DNA of 64,000 bases, from NCBI GenBank assembly GCA_007258455.2, contig VDFB02193867.1:527945296-528009295 (forward strand), written 5' to 3'. The stretch comes from Sequoia sempervirens (taxonomy: Eukaryota; Streptophyta; Pinopsida; Cupressales; Cupressaceae). Both the position numbers and the translations under genes were made by a program. Shown in pieces: positions 33,249 to 46,099 of this stretch; position 1 is the first letter of the stretch; every line of letters starts with the position of its first letter. A model generated the notes under the pieces. It made no database searches, was not told the DNA's origin, and was given only the letters and a program-made list of their open reading frames with translations.

Positions 33249-33536
33249 TCAAGCTCCAATACCAAACACCTCTTTCGGGTTCATCTTAGTGTTCCTAAAT
33301 ATCCTATTATTCCTCTCTTTCCATAAACACCAGCATATAATGGGAGGAACTTGGTTCCATATTTCACCAGTTATAGGATGGGTAAAGGGTCCCGACCAAC
33401 TCAAAATAAAGGATGTCATGTCCTTACACATAATCCACTGAATCCCCAATCTTCCAAAATCCAGCTCCCACACCTCAGCAACAAAAGGGAAGTGTAACAA
33501 TAGATGATCAATCAATTTTTCATTGCATTTACACAA
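33249..33536 (-). pseudogene. zf-RVT-like region of the LINE
   Basis: The fragment reads CNEKLIDHLLLHFPFVAEVW, then WCLWKERNNRIF. This matches the Cys-His region between RT and RNase H in plant LINEs (CxxxxEtxxHLlxxCpxaxxvW and WxxWxeRNxRiF). It sits at the expected position between the RT and RNase H pieces. It is probably a nucleic-acid-binding module. Confidence 0.75.
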
Positions 33537-34052
33537 AAGGAATCTGTTGGGGATCTAGAATCCCCTTTTCCTTTGATTATCTTGAGTAATAATTTTTTTA
33601 TGACATACAGTCCACTAGAAGAAGTTAACTTTTAGTATCATGTATCGATTCCAAACCTTTTTCCATAGATGATTAACCACACCTTGATTAGTTAGCTAAT
33701 TGTAAGCATATTTAACAATAAGATCACCCTGGTTATCATGAATCTAGAAGAAGTCATGCCCACGGTGAGAAGGGGGTATCCTAGTGAGAGAGAGCAACCC
33801 CTGCAATGTCTTGGCTAGAAGACATAGATTAGGGCATAAAGGACAACAAAGGCTAATGTCATTCCATTTCCTAGCTCTCAAGGGCCCTATCAAGTAATCA
33901 CTAATATATATACCAAACACTTGTTGAGCTCAACCCTTAAGAAACCTAAACTCAGAAGATTCTAGCGGAGAGTCAAGTAACCAAGAGTCCTCCCAGAATC
34001 TGATTTTATTACCACTACCTATCTTCCATTTGATCCCATTCCTCATAAGGTC

Positions 34053-35669
34053 CTATAGACTGCAAATTCCCTTCCAAACCAAGGACCTTAGAGGGTGGGC
34101 CTCCGAAAGGCAGTCAATCAACAATTGATTCAAAAGGTATTTGAAATTCATTATCTCACACCAGTCCTTCCTATCCCTCAGATGATCCCAACCCACTTTG
34201 GCCATAAGAGCTTTATTAGAATTAGAAATGGTTTTTATCCCAAGACGACCACAAATTTTTAGTTGACAAACCTTATCCCATTTAACCAAAGCGAGTTTCT
34301 TTTTTTCCTCAGTGCCTAACTAGAGGAAAGACCTTTGGATTTTCTCAATTTTTTTATCAATATATCTAGGTATCTTAAAAATGGATAGGAAATAGACAAG
34401 GATACCTTGAAGAACAACAAAAAGAAGTTGAAGCTTACCAACATGGCTGAGTAAAGAGTCTTTCCACCCAACAAGCTTCCTTTGAATCCTTTCAAGGATA
34501 GAATTCCAAAACTCTAGAGCGTCTTCTTTGATAGTTAGAGGTAACCCAAGATAAACTAAAGGGAGAGAACCAGTTTGGAAGCCCAGAACAATAGTCACCC
34601 GGTTTTGCAGGTTAGGAGTGTTGTTAAAGAAGTAAATCATGATTTTATTGTAGTTAATGCATTATCCTGAACAAGCAACATAATTGTTGAGAAAAATTTT
34701 CCATTTCCTGGCTTCCAACTCCAAGGCTTTCCCAAATAGAAAAATATCATCCACAAATTTTTGAATCACAGTCGGCCCAAGGGTAGAAGCAGCCTTAATT
34801 TATTTTATGGACCCCTCCGTCAGCATATTAGAGAAGTTCTTGCTTAGAACATCCACCACCATTATAAACAAATAGGGAGATAGGGGGTCTCCCAATCTGA
34901 TACCTCTCCCACCATGAAAAAACCTGAAAGGAGAACCATTAACCAAAACAGAGTACTTAACAATAGTAACACATTCCATAATAAGATTGAATCCAAACTT
35001 AGCAAGAACTTTAGGGACAAAATTACAGATCACCTTATCATAGGCCTTAGAGATGTCAAGCTTAAGGGACATGCCAACATAGTTGCACCTATCCATTGAG
35101 TGAATTAGTTCATGTGTTGTCATGGTAGCATCAAGGATATTCCTACCAGAAACAAATGCTTTTTGAGTAGGGTTGATAATTTTATCAAGAAGTGCTTTGA
35201 TGCAGTTGACCAAAATTTTAGAGAGGATTTTATAAAAAGTATTGCATAGGCTGATAGGGCGAAAGTCTACCATATGCTGAGGAACATCCACCTTGGGAAT
35301 AAGAGCAATGAATGTGTGATTTAGTTGCTTAAGAATCTTACCAGATTTGAAGAAATCATGAGCAACTAGAACAAGGTCCTCACTAATAATCTCCCAGAAG
35401 GTCTGAAAGAAAGCCAGAGGGAAACCATCAGGTCTAGGAGCTTTGAAGGTGCCCATACTGAATGTGGCCAACTTAACCTCCTTAGGCGTAACAACATTGA
35501 GAATCCCCATATTGTTGTTCTGAGAAATTAAATTTGGAAGTGATTCAAGCAACAAACTATTAAGAGCCAGGTTAGGAGCTTCAATAGGAGCCTCATAAGC
35601 CTTCTGGAAGTAGTCCATAGCCACTAAACCAATAAAGGGAGGGTGAACAGACAACCTCTCCCTGAGCAT
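34053..35669 (-). pseudogene. Reverse transcriptase of the LINE
   Basis: The main open stretch (34800-35669) contains APRPDGFPLAFFQTFW, FIALIPKV, DFRPISLCNTFYKILSKIL, LDISKAYDKV with the catalytic Asp, and IRLGDPLSPYLFI. After a TAA at 34797-34799 the frame continues into VIQKFVDDIFLFGKA, the second catalytic box, in which the usual YADD/FADD reads FVDD. YLGLPLTI and GKLQLLF follow at 34320-34640, and the thumb region runs to about 34053. RT would copy LINE RNA at a nicked target. Stops make it inactive. Confidence 0.9.
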
Positions 35670-36354
35670 TGTGTAACTTGTTTATTTGGTTCCTCCTCTT
35701 ATGTTTGACAACATAAATATGAAAGGAGGTGTTCCTATCTCCTTCTTTCAGCCATTGCACCCTGAATTTTTGTTTTTAGAAAATCTCCTCTTTCTTGAGA
35801 ATTTGTTCCCACTCCCACTAGTTCTTCTTCTCCTGGTTGCAAGTGGAAAGACTGGTATCACTCTCCTCCATTCTCTTTTGAACCATTTTCAACTTTTCCC
35901 CAATGATTTTTTTCTCTTGGAAAACATCTGGCCAAAGACACTTTTGTTCTAGCCCTTCACCATAAATTTTATGATTTTTAGCTTAAAAAATATTATGAAC
36001 ATGGGGGAACCATGCACAAGGATATTCCACCATTCAACAATTTTCATTTTAAAATCAGGGTGGGAATTCCACATGATTTCAAAGTGGAAGGGATAAGGTC
36101 TAACAATAGACTAATCACACGAAGTTAACAACAAAGGATTGTGATTAGAAACAGTCCTAGGTAGTGCCCACAAAGTGGCACTAAGTAGGTTAGGCCAGTT
36201 ACTAGAACAAATGAAGTGATCCAATCTAAATTGAATCAAGTCTTCACCCATATGTATGTTGGACTAGGTTAAAGCTTGGCCTAACAAATCTATATCAATT
36301 AGGCCCATATAACTCAAAAATTAGCTAGATCAACCATGCTGCTAGAGTAGTCGA

Positions 36355-36699
36355 TTAGACCCCCACTTTTCTCTGAGGGAAATAGGGGGAGTTGAAGTCC
36401 CCAGCCACCAACCAGCGAAAACCATTATTGTTTTTTATCCAGTCAACAAGAGACATCCATAGAGCTAATCTAGTATTCCTTTGGTTGGGTGCATAAACAT
36501 TGATGAGCGACCAGGAGCCACTTGGGAAGGTAAAAGAGACACTGACACTATTCTGGCAGCATAATAGTTTAGTGCCATTTAGTCTAGAAGGGTTCCAGAG
36601 CACCGCTAGACCTCTAGAGGCCCCTTCAGCATCACTGTAAAAGTAGGAGGCCCCAGGCGATAAGTACTTAGCAATATTATCAAAATTAGCTTTCTTCAT
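36355..36699 (-). pseudogene. Endonuclease domain of the LINE
   Basis: This AP-endonuclease-like domain shows GLAVLWNPSRLNG, SWSLINVYAPNQRNTR and WLVAGDFNSPYFPQRK. The GDFN motif and NVYAP block are the usual signatures. It would nick target DNA to prime reverse transcription. The section 35670-36354 between it and RT keeps fragments of the same ORF in broken frames. Confidence 0.85.
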
Positions 36700-36848
36700 T
36701 TTGGTTTCTTATTGGAGTAAGACATCTATCTTATGTTCAAGAGCATAGTTCTTTAAAGCAAGTTGCTTATGGGAGCTATTCATCCCACACATATTCCAAG
36801 ACATGACCTTCATTTTTGACCTTTCTTTGATGACACTTCCAATGTCCT

Positions 36849-38339
36849 CTATTTTCCCAAGGCAATCTCATTTGTGGTTTCTCTTAATCTTGTGGATTTT
36901 TGGGTTTTCCTACCTAGCTTGGAGTCACCTCCCACATCCGCTTTTTTCTTCCTCCCTTTTTTCTTCAGAGTTATCCAGTTCTCCTCATCAACAACAAACT
37001 TTTGTTTCAAATCCTCCAAGATGAAAGTAGATGCCTCACTCATGCCCAGATCCTCCCATATTTGAACCTCTTCACCAACAGTCTCACTAGTTCCTACTAA
37101 GGCTACCTCCAACAACACACCACCAGTAAGGACCGAATCCCCAAAATCCATGCTAGGGGCAGGACTCTCTACTTCCAACACATTAACACAAGCCATATTC
37201 TTAGCTAAGAACCGATTAGGAAGACCCTTAGCCAAATCAATCCTGGTCACAAACACAAGAATAGGAACACCAGGATTAGGAAATTCTTCGTTGGCCACTA
37301 ACTTAGGAAAAGGTGTCTCGGAGCTAGGAATGTTAGAGGAAGTTGTCAAAGATGCAGAACCATCTTTGGATGGGTCTTCAATACCAAGAGGAGAACTAGA
37401 AGGAGCAGAAGAGTCTCCCTTGTTAGGATCCTTATTAAAGGATGAATTACCATTGGAAATAATGTGCCTAAGTTTGGCACACATTTGACACTATACCAAA
37501 GCATTTTCATAGCACACAAGTTGAACCCAAGACCTGAATTTAGAGCAGAGCTTAATAGAGTTAGGCAGATATTTGTTTACACAAATATTCACACAGAAGA
37601 GGACAAACACTAACTTGGACTTTGATCTGGTAATGGAGTTGAAAGTGATGAAGTTTCCCAAGGAATCACCAATTCTCTTAAATATTGATTCATCCCAGTA
37701 TTCCAGTGGCAACCCAGGAAGGCGAATCCAAACTAGAGCCGACTTATTGAGGTCCACATCAGGGTTAAACCCTGACTTCTAGTGGCATAAAGCCAAACTG
37801 TGCTTACCATATACCTAAGGTCCTGAAGACAAAACATATAACAGATCTTCTGGTGCCGTGAACTTGAAAAGGAAAAGCCCACTAGACATAGCACAAATTT
37901 CCACACTTCCCTTGAGTCGCCACTTAACAACAACCCATTTCCTGACCATATCCACAGTAGGGTGGAAAGAGAGAAACCTAACCACCACTACATTCTCCAT
38001 GGATGAGAGAATCTTATCACTGACCGAATAAGAAATAGAAAATTCTATTCCTGACACAATAACCTCATCCCTAAGAGGAGGGAGAGAGCTCTGTTTACTA
38101 GTGGTTAGAACATCTTTCCACCCAAGGGATTTAGGAGGAAGCACAATCACCAACACTTCAACTGAAGACATGAGAGGCACCGAAAGATCTGTAATCAAAA
38201 AACATGTCCCTCCAGGAGTGTCTCCCGAGGGACATAAGTCCACATGAGACAAGGCTAGGCTCGGGTTAGGGATGGGAAAAGGGGGACTGTGGGGTACCCC
38301 CAGGGCAGAATCCACCATGTGTGTAGGATGTTCAAACAC
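36849..38339 (-). pseudogene. ORF1 (gag-like, DUF4283-type) of the LINE
   Basis: Three pieces follow one another: 37815-38339 (RFLSFHPTVDMVRKWVVVKW and LFLFKFTAPEDLLYVLSSGP), 37491-37757 (ALVWIRLPGLPLEYWDESIF, KLCSKFRSWVQLVCYENALV) and 36849-37484 (a low-complexity tail). The PWIRLPGLPxxYW motif is characteristic of plant LINE and DUF4283 proteins. A CCHC-like knuckle follows as CQMCAKLRH with no final Cys at the expected place. ORF1 binds element RNA. Confidence 0.85.
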
Positions 38340-38340
38340 G

Positions 38341-40558
38341 GGCAGAGCAGGAAAGTTTATTTAATGATGATCTTGTTATATATATAGTGCTATATCTTAA
38401 TGCTAAACTTATTAAATAATGTGTCCTAGAAGAAGAATAATCTATAAGATAATCTTGATAATTATGATGCAATTTTGTTATGTTTTGATAATCTAGGTGG
38501 CTTTTTGTTTGGAAGCAAGAACATAAGGTCCTTCAATTATAAAAATATTTTTCCTTTACATATTGGATTTCATGTTGAGTGAGAAATTCACACAAATTGA
38601 ATCAAATGTTACCTTATTAGGTTTGTCACCAAGTTATAACATTTTCAATAATTTTGTGTTGTTGGAACTATGCCAATTCAAAAAATAGAGATCAATATAT
38701 ATTGTCATCAATTTTACCACCTATGGAACTATATTCTTGATTAACTATAATTCCCTAATCTAACACACTCAGAATAGAACCTGCATAACCAATTTTGTTG
38801 GAAATAATAACAATGTCATTAATGCAACATGTTACACTTGCATAACAACCTACACAAGTGTTGTGTGAAACACCATAAAACAATACCAATACCAACAAGA
38901 AAACCTCACCATTACATAAGAAAGGTGGTAACAACATAATAATAACCATTGATGGAATAAATCTTCCACGATGAACATACGGGAGAGGATGACACCTACA
39001 TGACGATTAGTTACTAAACCATGATTGTGTTCTCTTGATACACCAATCTAGGATAGGATGAGGGAATCATCAACCTCCAATCCACATCCAATCATACTTA
39101 AAAACTCTAAACACTAAGGCTAGCCTTCACAGGAGACTGCACCTAACCAAAAGTCAAAAACTCCCCATAAACTAGAATGATGATAAGTCACTTCTAGACA
39201 ACCACATGATTCCCAATTCAAGGATATGCCACCAATTCTTAATGAAAACACATAGGGACATGTTTGAAACATCCCTATATTCCCAAGACCATGGGGAACA
39301 ACTTCCATTCACAAAGTTTCCTCATATGATGCCCCGAAGCACCTACTATCAATGAAAACGACATAAAACAACACATCCTGGGACACTAGTACCCAACAAT
39401 GGTGTCCAACAGGTGTGCCTATGTCCATTTAGGGTGCATGAGTTCACTTTAGGCACTTGTGTCCCTGTCACACATTCCATGTGTCAGTGTCCCTATAAGG
39501 GAACTAGTGTCCTAGGCAACGAGCTTCCCCACACTAGGGTATGCACCCTACAATCACCAAGCACTAAGGAACCACCAAAACAAGTCATCAACACCTTATG
39601 AACTCAAAAACACCAAAAAAATGATAGGGTCAAACAAAGATTTTAATTTCCACAATCATTGAAAACTGTTCATGCAATCAAAGGAGAAAGTAGGGAGGAG
39701 TGTATTCACCTCTCCAACACCCCAAACTCATACCTTAAGCAAAAAATCATTTGAATTAGGAGACTCAAAACATTTGGGATTTTATAAAGTTTCACAAGAG
39801 GCTTCAAGAAAGTCCTAAACAACATGACATTTAAGAATGGGATCCTAAGAGTAGGATGACTACAAAAAGGGTCCACAACACCATCCAATACTACTCCAAG
39901 ACACTTAAATTATTTTTAACCCAAATTGAACTATTACTACACTCATTTTAAGCCCAGTTAAAATGTTGCTATATTTATTTTACCATTGCATTGCATAAAA
40001 CATATAAACAACATAAGGCAACCATTCTCGGCTCCAACATCGAGTCACATAACTACCAATTAGTACCAAGTTATCCATTATCCAATTGATTACAATCCAT
40101 CTCAATGAGAGGTCCAAAATAACATAATATTACAATTACATCACATATGACTCAATTGTCCTTTACATATACAATTTGCATTAAATGAACCAAATGAAAA
40201 AAAACATGAAATAATTCTACCACATGAAGTAATCTTTGACTCCACCATGACCCTTCAATCCCCAATGGTGGTTTCCATGTCACCCAACCTCATAGAATTA
40301 AACGGATCCACTCCCACTATAGTAGGAAATAGTCACATGGGACACAAGTACAACACTCACACCAAACACATCGGGAGATGTCTTACATACATGTCATACA
40401 TGATGTATACACTCAACACACACTTCATAAATAAAACACTCATCCAATATCACAAGATTGATCAATCACAAGTAGGATCAAATACAAGTCTACATTGAAC
40501 ATAAACAAGAATGACATATCAAAAAACCATCATTGGGAAAACTCACCAATGTCACATT
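38341..40558. other. Intergenic DNA with no recognisable gene
   Basis: AT-rich with short frames only. Between about 39370 and 39545 the motif GTGTCC(C/T) with flanking ACTAGTG recurs irregularly, but no regular period is seen. No element ends could be defined. Confidence 0.55.
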
Positions 40559-41536
40559 GGGTGCTGCCACAGTAATGGGTTACACTTTCTAGGACATCCT
40601 ATTTTTTTCCTAAGATCACATATTTTTGGAAAATATAATGATTTAAGCCTTTAAAAATTCCATTTAAAGGATTTTAATTAAAGAGGGTTTGATCAAACCC
40701 CCTTAGATCAAACCCCCTTGGATAGAACCCTGTTAGTTTTAAACCATACCTATAATAGAGTCTCCTCTACACCTATCAAAATGCTAATAAAAAACCACTT
40801 TTGATTTACCTTTTGGGTGATCAAATGAATTCATTTAAAATTTATGTTTTGTAAGTATGTAGATCTTATTATAAGCTTCCCAAAATGTATAATTTTAAAT
40901 ATATTTATTTTGATTATTATATTCATATTTTATTTCTTGTGAATGTAAGTTTTTCAGTGAACATCAAGGTCTTTGTTTCACACTTACGAAAAAATAGGAA
41001 AATAGAGAAATTTTTTTCTAAAAAATACATGCACACTAGGTATTGATGTCCTTATTCCAGCAAAAAAAGAATAAGTTAATTCAAATGCATACAAAAAATT
41101 TATGTGGTATGAAGTATACCTCTATCCAAATTATAATTACTCTAACTTGGAAAATTAATTAAAAAAATACGCAACAAAAAATTTAGAAAAGATATCCATG
41201 CACTAGATAATGGTGTGACAAATCTGTATTTTAAAAATTATAATTGTATCCTTTCTATAAAAAAAATTGTGGTACAAAGTAAACATGATCACTTTTTAAA
41301 AATGTTGTTTAGTAGAAAAAATAAGTTATTAAAAATTACATAAAATAATTCACAATTTATTTAAAAAAATATAATTAGAATCTACACACAAAATCTCACA
41401 AATCACTAGTTTAATCCACCTTCAAATTCTTAAGGGTTTAGCTGCTATAGGTGTAGGAAATTGGAGATTTGGTGAAAAATGTTGATTTCAATGTCAAATT
41501 TAGCCAAAAATGTAACCCATTATTGTGGGATCGCCC
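40559..41536. mobile_element. MITE-like element with 26-bp terminal inverted repeats
   Basis: GGGTGCTGCCACAGTAATGG (40559 onward, 26 bp ending GTTACA) and the reverse complement of 41511-41536 (GGGCGATCCCACAATAATGG ... GTTACA) match at 22 of 26 positions. The 978-bp interior is AT-rich and non-coding. The duplicated target could be as short as 3 bp (ATT/ATC). The superfamily cannot be fixed. Identification rests on the inverted repeats alone. Confidence 0.5.
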
Positions 41537-41700
41537 CATCAGAAATCCACATTAGGCAACCTCACCAATGTCACATCACAAATCCACATTAGGAAAACTC
41601 ACCAAAGTCACATCACAAATCCACATTTGGAAAACTCACTAATATCCCATCACATAATCATCTTGGGTAACTCACCACTGGCTAAAGCATAAGGATCATC
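41537..41700 (+). repeat. Imperfect tandem repeat, about 41-43 bp
   Basis: Four units containing AATCCACATTAGGAAAACTC and CACCAATGTCACATCA variants follow one another. A further partial unit lies on the other side of the MITE-like element at 40528-40558 (CATTGGGAAAACTCACCAAT). This suggests the element inserted into an existing array. Confidence 0.65.
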
Positions 41701-42854
41701 ATTGGACCAACTCACCAATGTTAGAACACAAACACACAAGGCACTAGGGTAAGATGTTAGAGAGATAGTAGGGAGTGCCATCACGATGCTCACTTGTATG
41801 ACACATGTGGAATATAGTACTTCTCTCATATAGACAAGGATACTTGATCTTGCAAGACCCAAGCTCCTTGAGATGGCATATCTTTCCAAACATGCTTAAC
41901 CTTTACATGCACTCAAGGCATGAAAGGGGCATCCATTCTCTTTGTTAATTAATTACTCACATTTCACTAATTTCCCCTTGCTTAAATGGTTCTCCACTCA
42001 TGATCAACCTACAAGCCACTTTGGGCTGAGTACATGGTGGGAGTCACTCCCATACCCTCTCTAGTACCTTATTCCAAGGCTCTTCACACTCACCAATGAA
42101 TGGCTCGAAAAATAATGCACAATTATGATTTTCAACAAAATTTCACATGTTTCCAAAAGATCTATTTCAATATTTCATGAAGTACACTTTTTTTCAAACA
42201 TTCAAAAACATCATATTTCACATAAAACTTCTAATTTTTCTTATTTTTCAATAACCAAAAAACCAAGAAATTTTCTTGAAACTCAATTTTTTTTTTTTTT
42301 CAAAATTTAAAATTCAGAAATTAAAACTTCAAGAATGCCCTTTGGTGCCAAAAGTGCCCAACACCCATTGTAAGCTGTAAAATTGACTCCCCAATCCTAA
42401 TCCAACCTTTCAAAATGAAATCATATGAGAAAATGAGAAAAAAATAGCAAATTACCTCAATTATGATAAAATTTTAAATTAGAGAATACCTCAAGCAAGC
42501 TAAATGAATGCACAAGATCACTTGCAAGCACACCCCCCTTCCCATTCATATCCTATTGTATCCTATCTCATCCAAATCCCTTTACAATTGCTCCCACAAT
42601 CCACACAACAAATTTTTCAAGAAGAGGGTTTTCTCCTCTCACAATTTCCTCATAAATATGAATAATGAAAAAGAAAACCCCTTTTTCCCTATATACGCTT
42701 TTCCAATCTTCAAATTAAAAGACAGTGTAAATTTATTTTTTTATTCCTTAATTTGCAATTCTCTCTATTTTCCCCAAACTCCAAATACGCATTTGAATTC
42801 ATTCCTAAATAACCTATATCATTTATATTAATGATTTAAATCCATATAAGTGTA
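41701..42854. other. AT-rich intergenic DNA
   Basis: No gene is visible. There is a T16 run at about 42284-42300 and several short frames without domain character. Confidence 0.6.
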
Positions 42855-44474
42855 GATTCAATTAAATTTATGGAATTTGAAATTTAAATAGGATAATTGA
42901 ATCAAGCACAACCTACATTTCCCAACCCAAAGAATTTTCACAAATTAATTAAACAATAACTTAACTTCATTTCTACTTTAATAATATTTTCCCCCTTTCC
43001 CAAAACACAAAAAATATTTCAAAAACCAATATAAGGAATCATTTAAATTCGTAATATTTCATTTACAGAAAACACAAAATTTAAACCATTATTTAAATAA
43101 GACATTTACTAGTCATTCATGACATGTGGAGATTCTAGAATAAATCCTAACTCGGATCTAGGTCAACAATGGTCAATATGATACAACCATACTCAATTCA
43201 AGTATGATCGGTGAATAGATAGGGAGTCCTAATGTGACATCTCTGAATTAACCATTGTTGGGGAATAACTCTAACCTATGCAGTCAAGTGGAGAAACAAC
43301 CCTACATATCTATAACCAATCAATACACGTCAAGCTTGTACCTACTCAATGTATATATAGTCGAAGAATAACATAATCACCCAATGGGGTCCAATAACAT
43401 AAAATATAAAAGTAACATTCATTATATAAAAAAAATCATTTGAACATCAATAATCAAGTTCACATTTAATCACTGTATAAATAACAGACATCTCTAAGAA
43501 CTGAAGCATACCAATAAACTAGGCATATAAATATACAAAATGCCAACAACTGACATGTTGAAGAAACTCATCTCAAACATGTGGTGGTTCATACACACCA
43601 TTCAAGGAAAGAATACAATCACAAAAAAAATCATAAGAAAACATTAAAGTCAAAACATTGATCTCACATCAACAAGATGCAAACATGAGGAACACTACAT
43701 TTACATTTTTTACCCTAAAGATGCATTCTATAACATAATAATCATCATTGAGTTAATAGATCAATTTTCTTATATGTAGATTGTTTGTCATATAAATCTT
43801 TAAGTATCTTCCAAGCATTCCAATCCTCAAAGTTAATAGTCTTTATGTGGATAACTTGTGAAGAATAAGAAGATTTTCATGGCACTAATTCTTTCTTGTC
43901 TCACTTTTAAAACTTAGACAATTTAGTAGCATGAATATGAGTTGTAAGCTCATTCTAAATCCAATCATAAAAGCATGATATTCTATTATCCTAAACACAG
44001 ACACATTAATGAGGCGACAGAGGGTCAGTGAGAAGCTGCAAGCTGCTACGTATTGATATCTCTAGTTACCTAACAACAGCTACCTACTCATTCCATGTCC
44101 AAGAATTCAAAACATGTGGGTGCTCAGGATTAAACAAACAAGTACGATAGCCGCCTGAAAAATCTTACTACAAACGAAATTACAAATGGCCTGAGTTGTC
44201 TCTGAGACTGTGTCGAACGACATTAAGGCACTAGGAATATACCAAGTAGAATTTTTAATTGGGTTGTTCAAACTTGGGATAAGATATAATGAAAACACAT
44301 CATCAAAGTACATGAAAATTGACCACAATAGTTATCCTTCCTCAGGGCAAGGACTAATAATTGTTATAGCTCGGAAGTTCCGCCGACACCAGAACAAATA
44401 ATTCAATTCAACTGTGCTCTATTCTATTCTTAAAGGAACATGAATAACTAAGCACTGTATTGAGCAGATTTAGT
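42855..44474. repeat. 1.62-kb tandem duplication, unit 1
   Basis: Starts GATTCAATTAAATTTATGG and ends GAGCAGATTTAGT. It is repeated head to tail by 44481-46099 with a spacer of CAAGTG. Only about three differences are seen by eye over 1620 bp: A43472/G45098, one missing A near 45420, and G44176/A45801. The unit has no TG...CA ends. Its longest open frame (44210-44401, plus; 63 residues including KLGIRYNENTSSKYMK) is not recognised. Confidence 0.9.
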
Positions 44475-44480
44475 CAAGTG

Positions 44481-46099
44481 GATTCAATTAAATTTATGGA
44501 ATTTGAAATTTAAATAGGATAATTGAATCAAGCACAACCTACATTTCCCAACCCAAAGAATTTTCACAAATTAATTAAACAATAACTTAACTTCATTTCT
44601 ACTTTAATAATATTTTCCCCCTTTCCCAAAACACAAAAAATATTTCAAAAACCAATATAAGGAATCATTTAAATTCGTAATATTTCATTTACAGAAAACA
44701 CAAAATTTAAACCATTATTTAAATAAGACATTTACTAGTCATTCATGACATGTGGAGATTCTAGAATAAATCCTAACTCGGATCTAGGTCAACAATGGTC
44801 AATATGATACAACCATACTCAATTCAAGTATGATCGGTGAATAGATAGGGAGTCCTAATGTGACATCTCTGAATTAACCATTGTTGGGGAATAACTCTAA
44901 CCTATGCAGTCAAGTGGAGAAACAACCCTACATATCTATAACCAATCAATACACGTCAAGCTTGTACCTACTCAATGTATATATAGTCGAAGAATAACAT
45001 AATCACCCAATGGGGTCCAATAACATAAAATATAAAAGTAACATTCATTATATAAAAAAAATCATTTGAACATCAATAATCAAGTTCACATTTAATCGCT
45101 GTATAAATAACAGACATCTCTAAGAACTGAAGCATACCAATAAACTAGGCATATAAATATACAAAATGCCAACAACTGACATGTTGAAGAAACTCATCTC
45201 AAACATGTGGTGGTTCATACACACCATTCAAGGAAAGAATACAATCACAAAAAAAATCATAAGAAAACATTAAAGTCAAAACATTGATCTCACATCAACA
45301 AGATGCAAACATGAGGAACACTACATTTACATTTTTTACCCTAAAGATGCATTCTATAACATAATAATCATCATTGAGTTAATAGATCAATTTTCTTATA
45401 TGTAGATTGTTTGTCATATAATCTTTAAGTATCTTCCAAGCATTCCAATCCTCAAAGTTAATAGTCTTTATGTGGATAACTTGTGAAGAATAAGAAGATT
45501 TTCATGGCACTAATTCTTTCTTGTCTCACTTTTAAAACTTAGACAATTTAGTAGCATGAATATGAGTTGTAAGCTCATTCTAAATCCAATCATAAAAGCA
45601 TGATATTCTATTATCCTAAACACAGACACATTAATGAGGCGACAGAGGGTCAGTGAGAAGCTGCAAGCTGCTACGTATTGATATCTCTAGTTACCTAACA
45701 ACAGCTACCTACTCATTCCATGTCCAAGAATTCAAAACATGTGGGTGCTCAGGATTAAACAAACAAGTACGATAGCCGCCTGAAAAATCTTACTACAAAC
45801 AAAATTACAAATGGCCTGAGTTGTCTCTGAGACTGTGTCGAACGACATTAAGGCACTAGGAATATACCAAGTAGAATTTTTAATTGGGTTGTTCAAACTT
45901 GGGATAAGATATAATGAAAACACATCATCAAAGTACATGAAAATTGACCACAATAGTTATCCTTCCTCAGGGCAAGGACTAATAATTGTTATAGCTCGGA
46001 AGTTCCGCCGACACCAGAACAAATAATTCAATTCAACTGTGCTCTATTCTATTCTTAAAGGAACATGAATAACTAAGCACTGTATTGAGCAGATTTAGT
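44481..46099. repeat. 1.62-kb tandem duplication, unit 2
   Basis: Nearly identical copy of 42855-44474, offset by 1626 bp. The flanking bases after TTTAGT differ from those after unit 1, marking the end of homology at 46099. Recent duplication or assembly duplication are both possible. Confidence 0.9.

Larger units (their letters stand above)
32640..38340 (-). mobile_element. Non-LTR retrotransposon (plant L1-type LINE), defective
   Basis: The minus strand carries, in order, an ORF1 with a DUF4283-like domain and a knuckle, an endonuclease, a reverse transcriptase, a zf-RVT-like domain and an RNase H. This is the standard layout of plant L1-type LINEs carrying RNase H. No LTRs are present. 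The frame is broken by stops and shifts in all parts. The 3' end (left) is not marked by a clear poly(A) tract; homology ends near 32600-32640. The 5' end is near 38340. Confidence 0.88.

Noticed and set aside
37150..37488. 112-residue plus-strand ORF
   Set aside because: Antisense shadow of the low-complexity tail of LINE ORF1.
42855..46099. Pair of LTRs with lost interior
   Set aside because: Unit ends are not TG...CA, the spacer is only 6 bp, and no primer site or polypurine tract is present.
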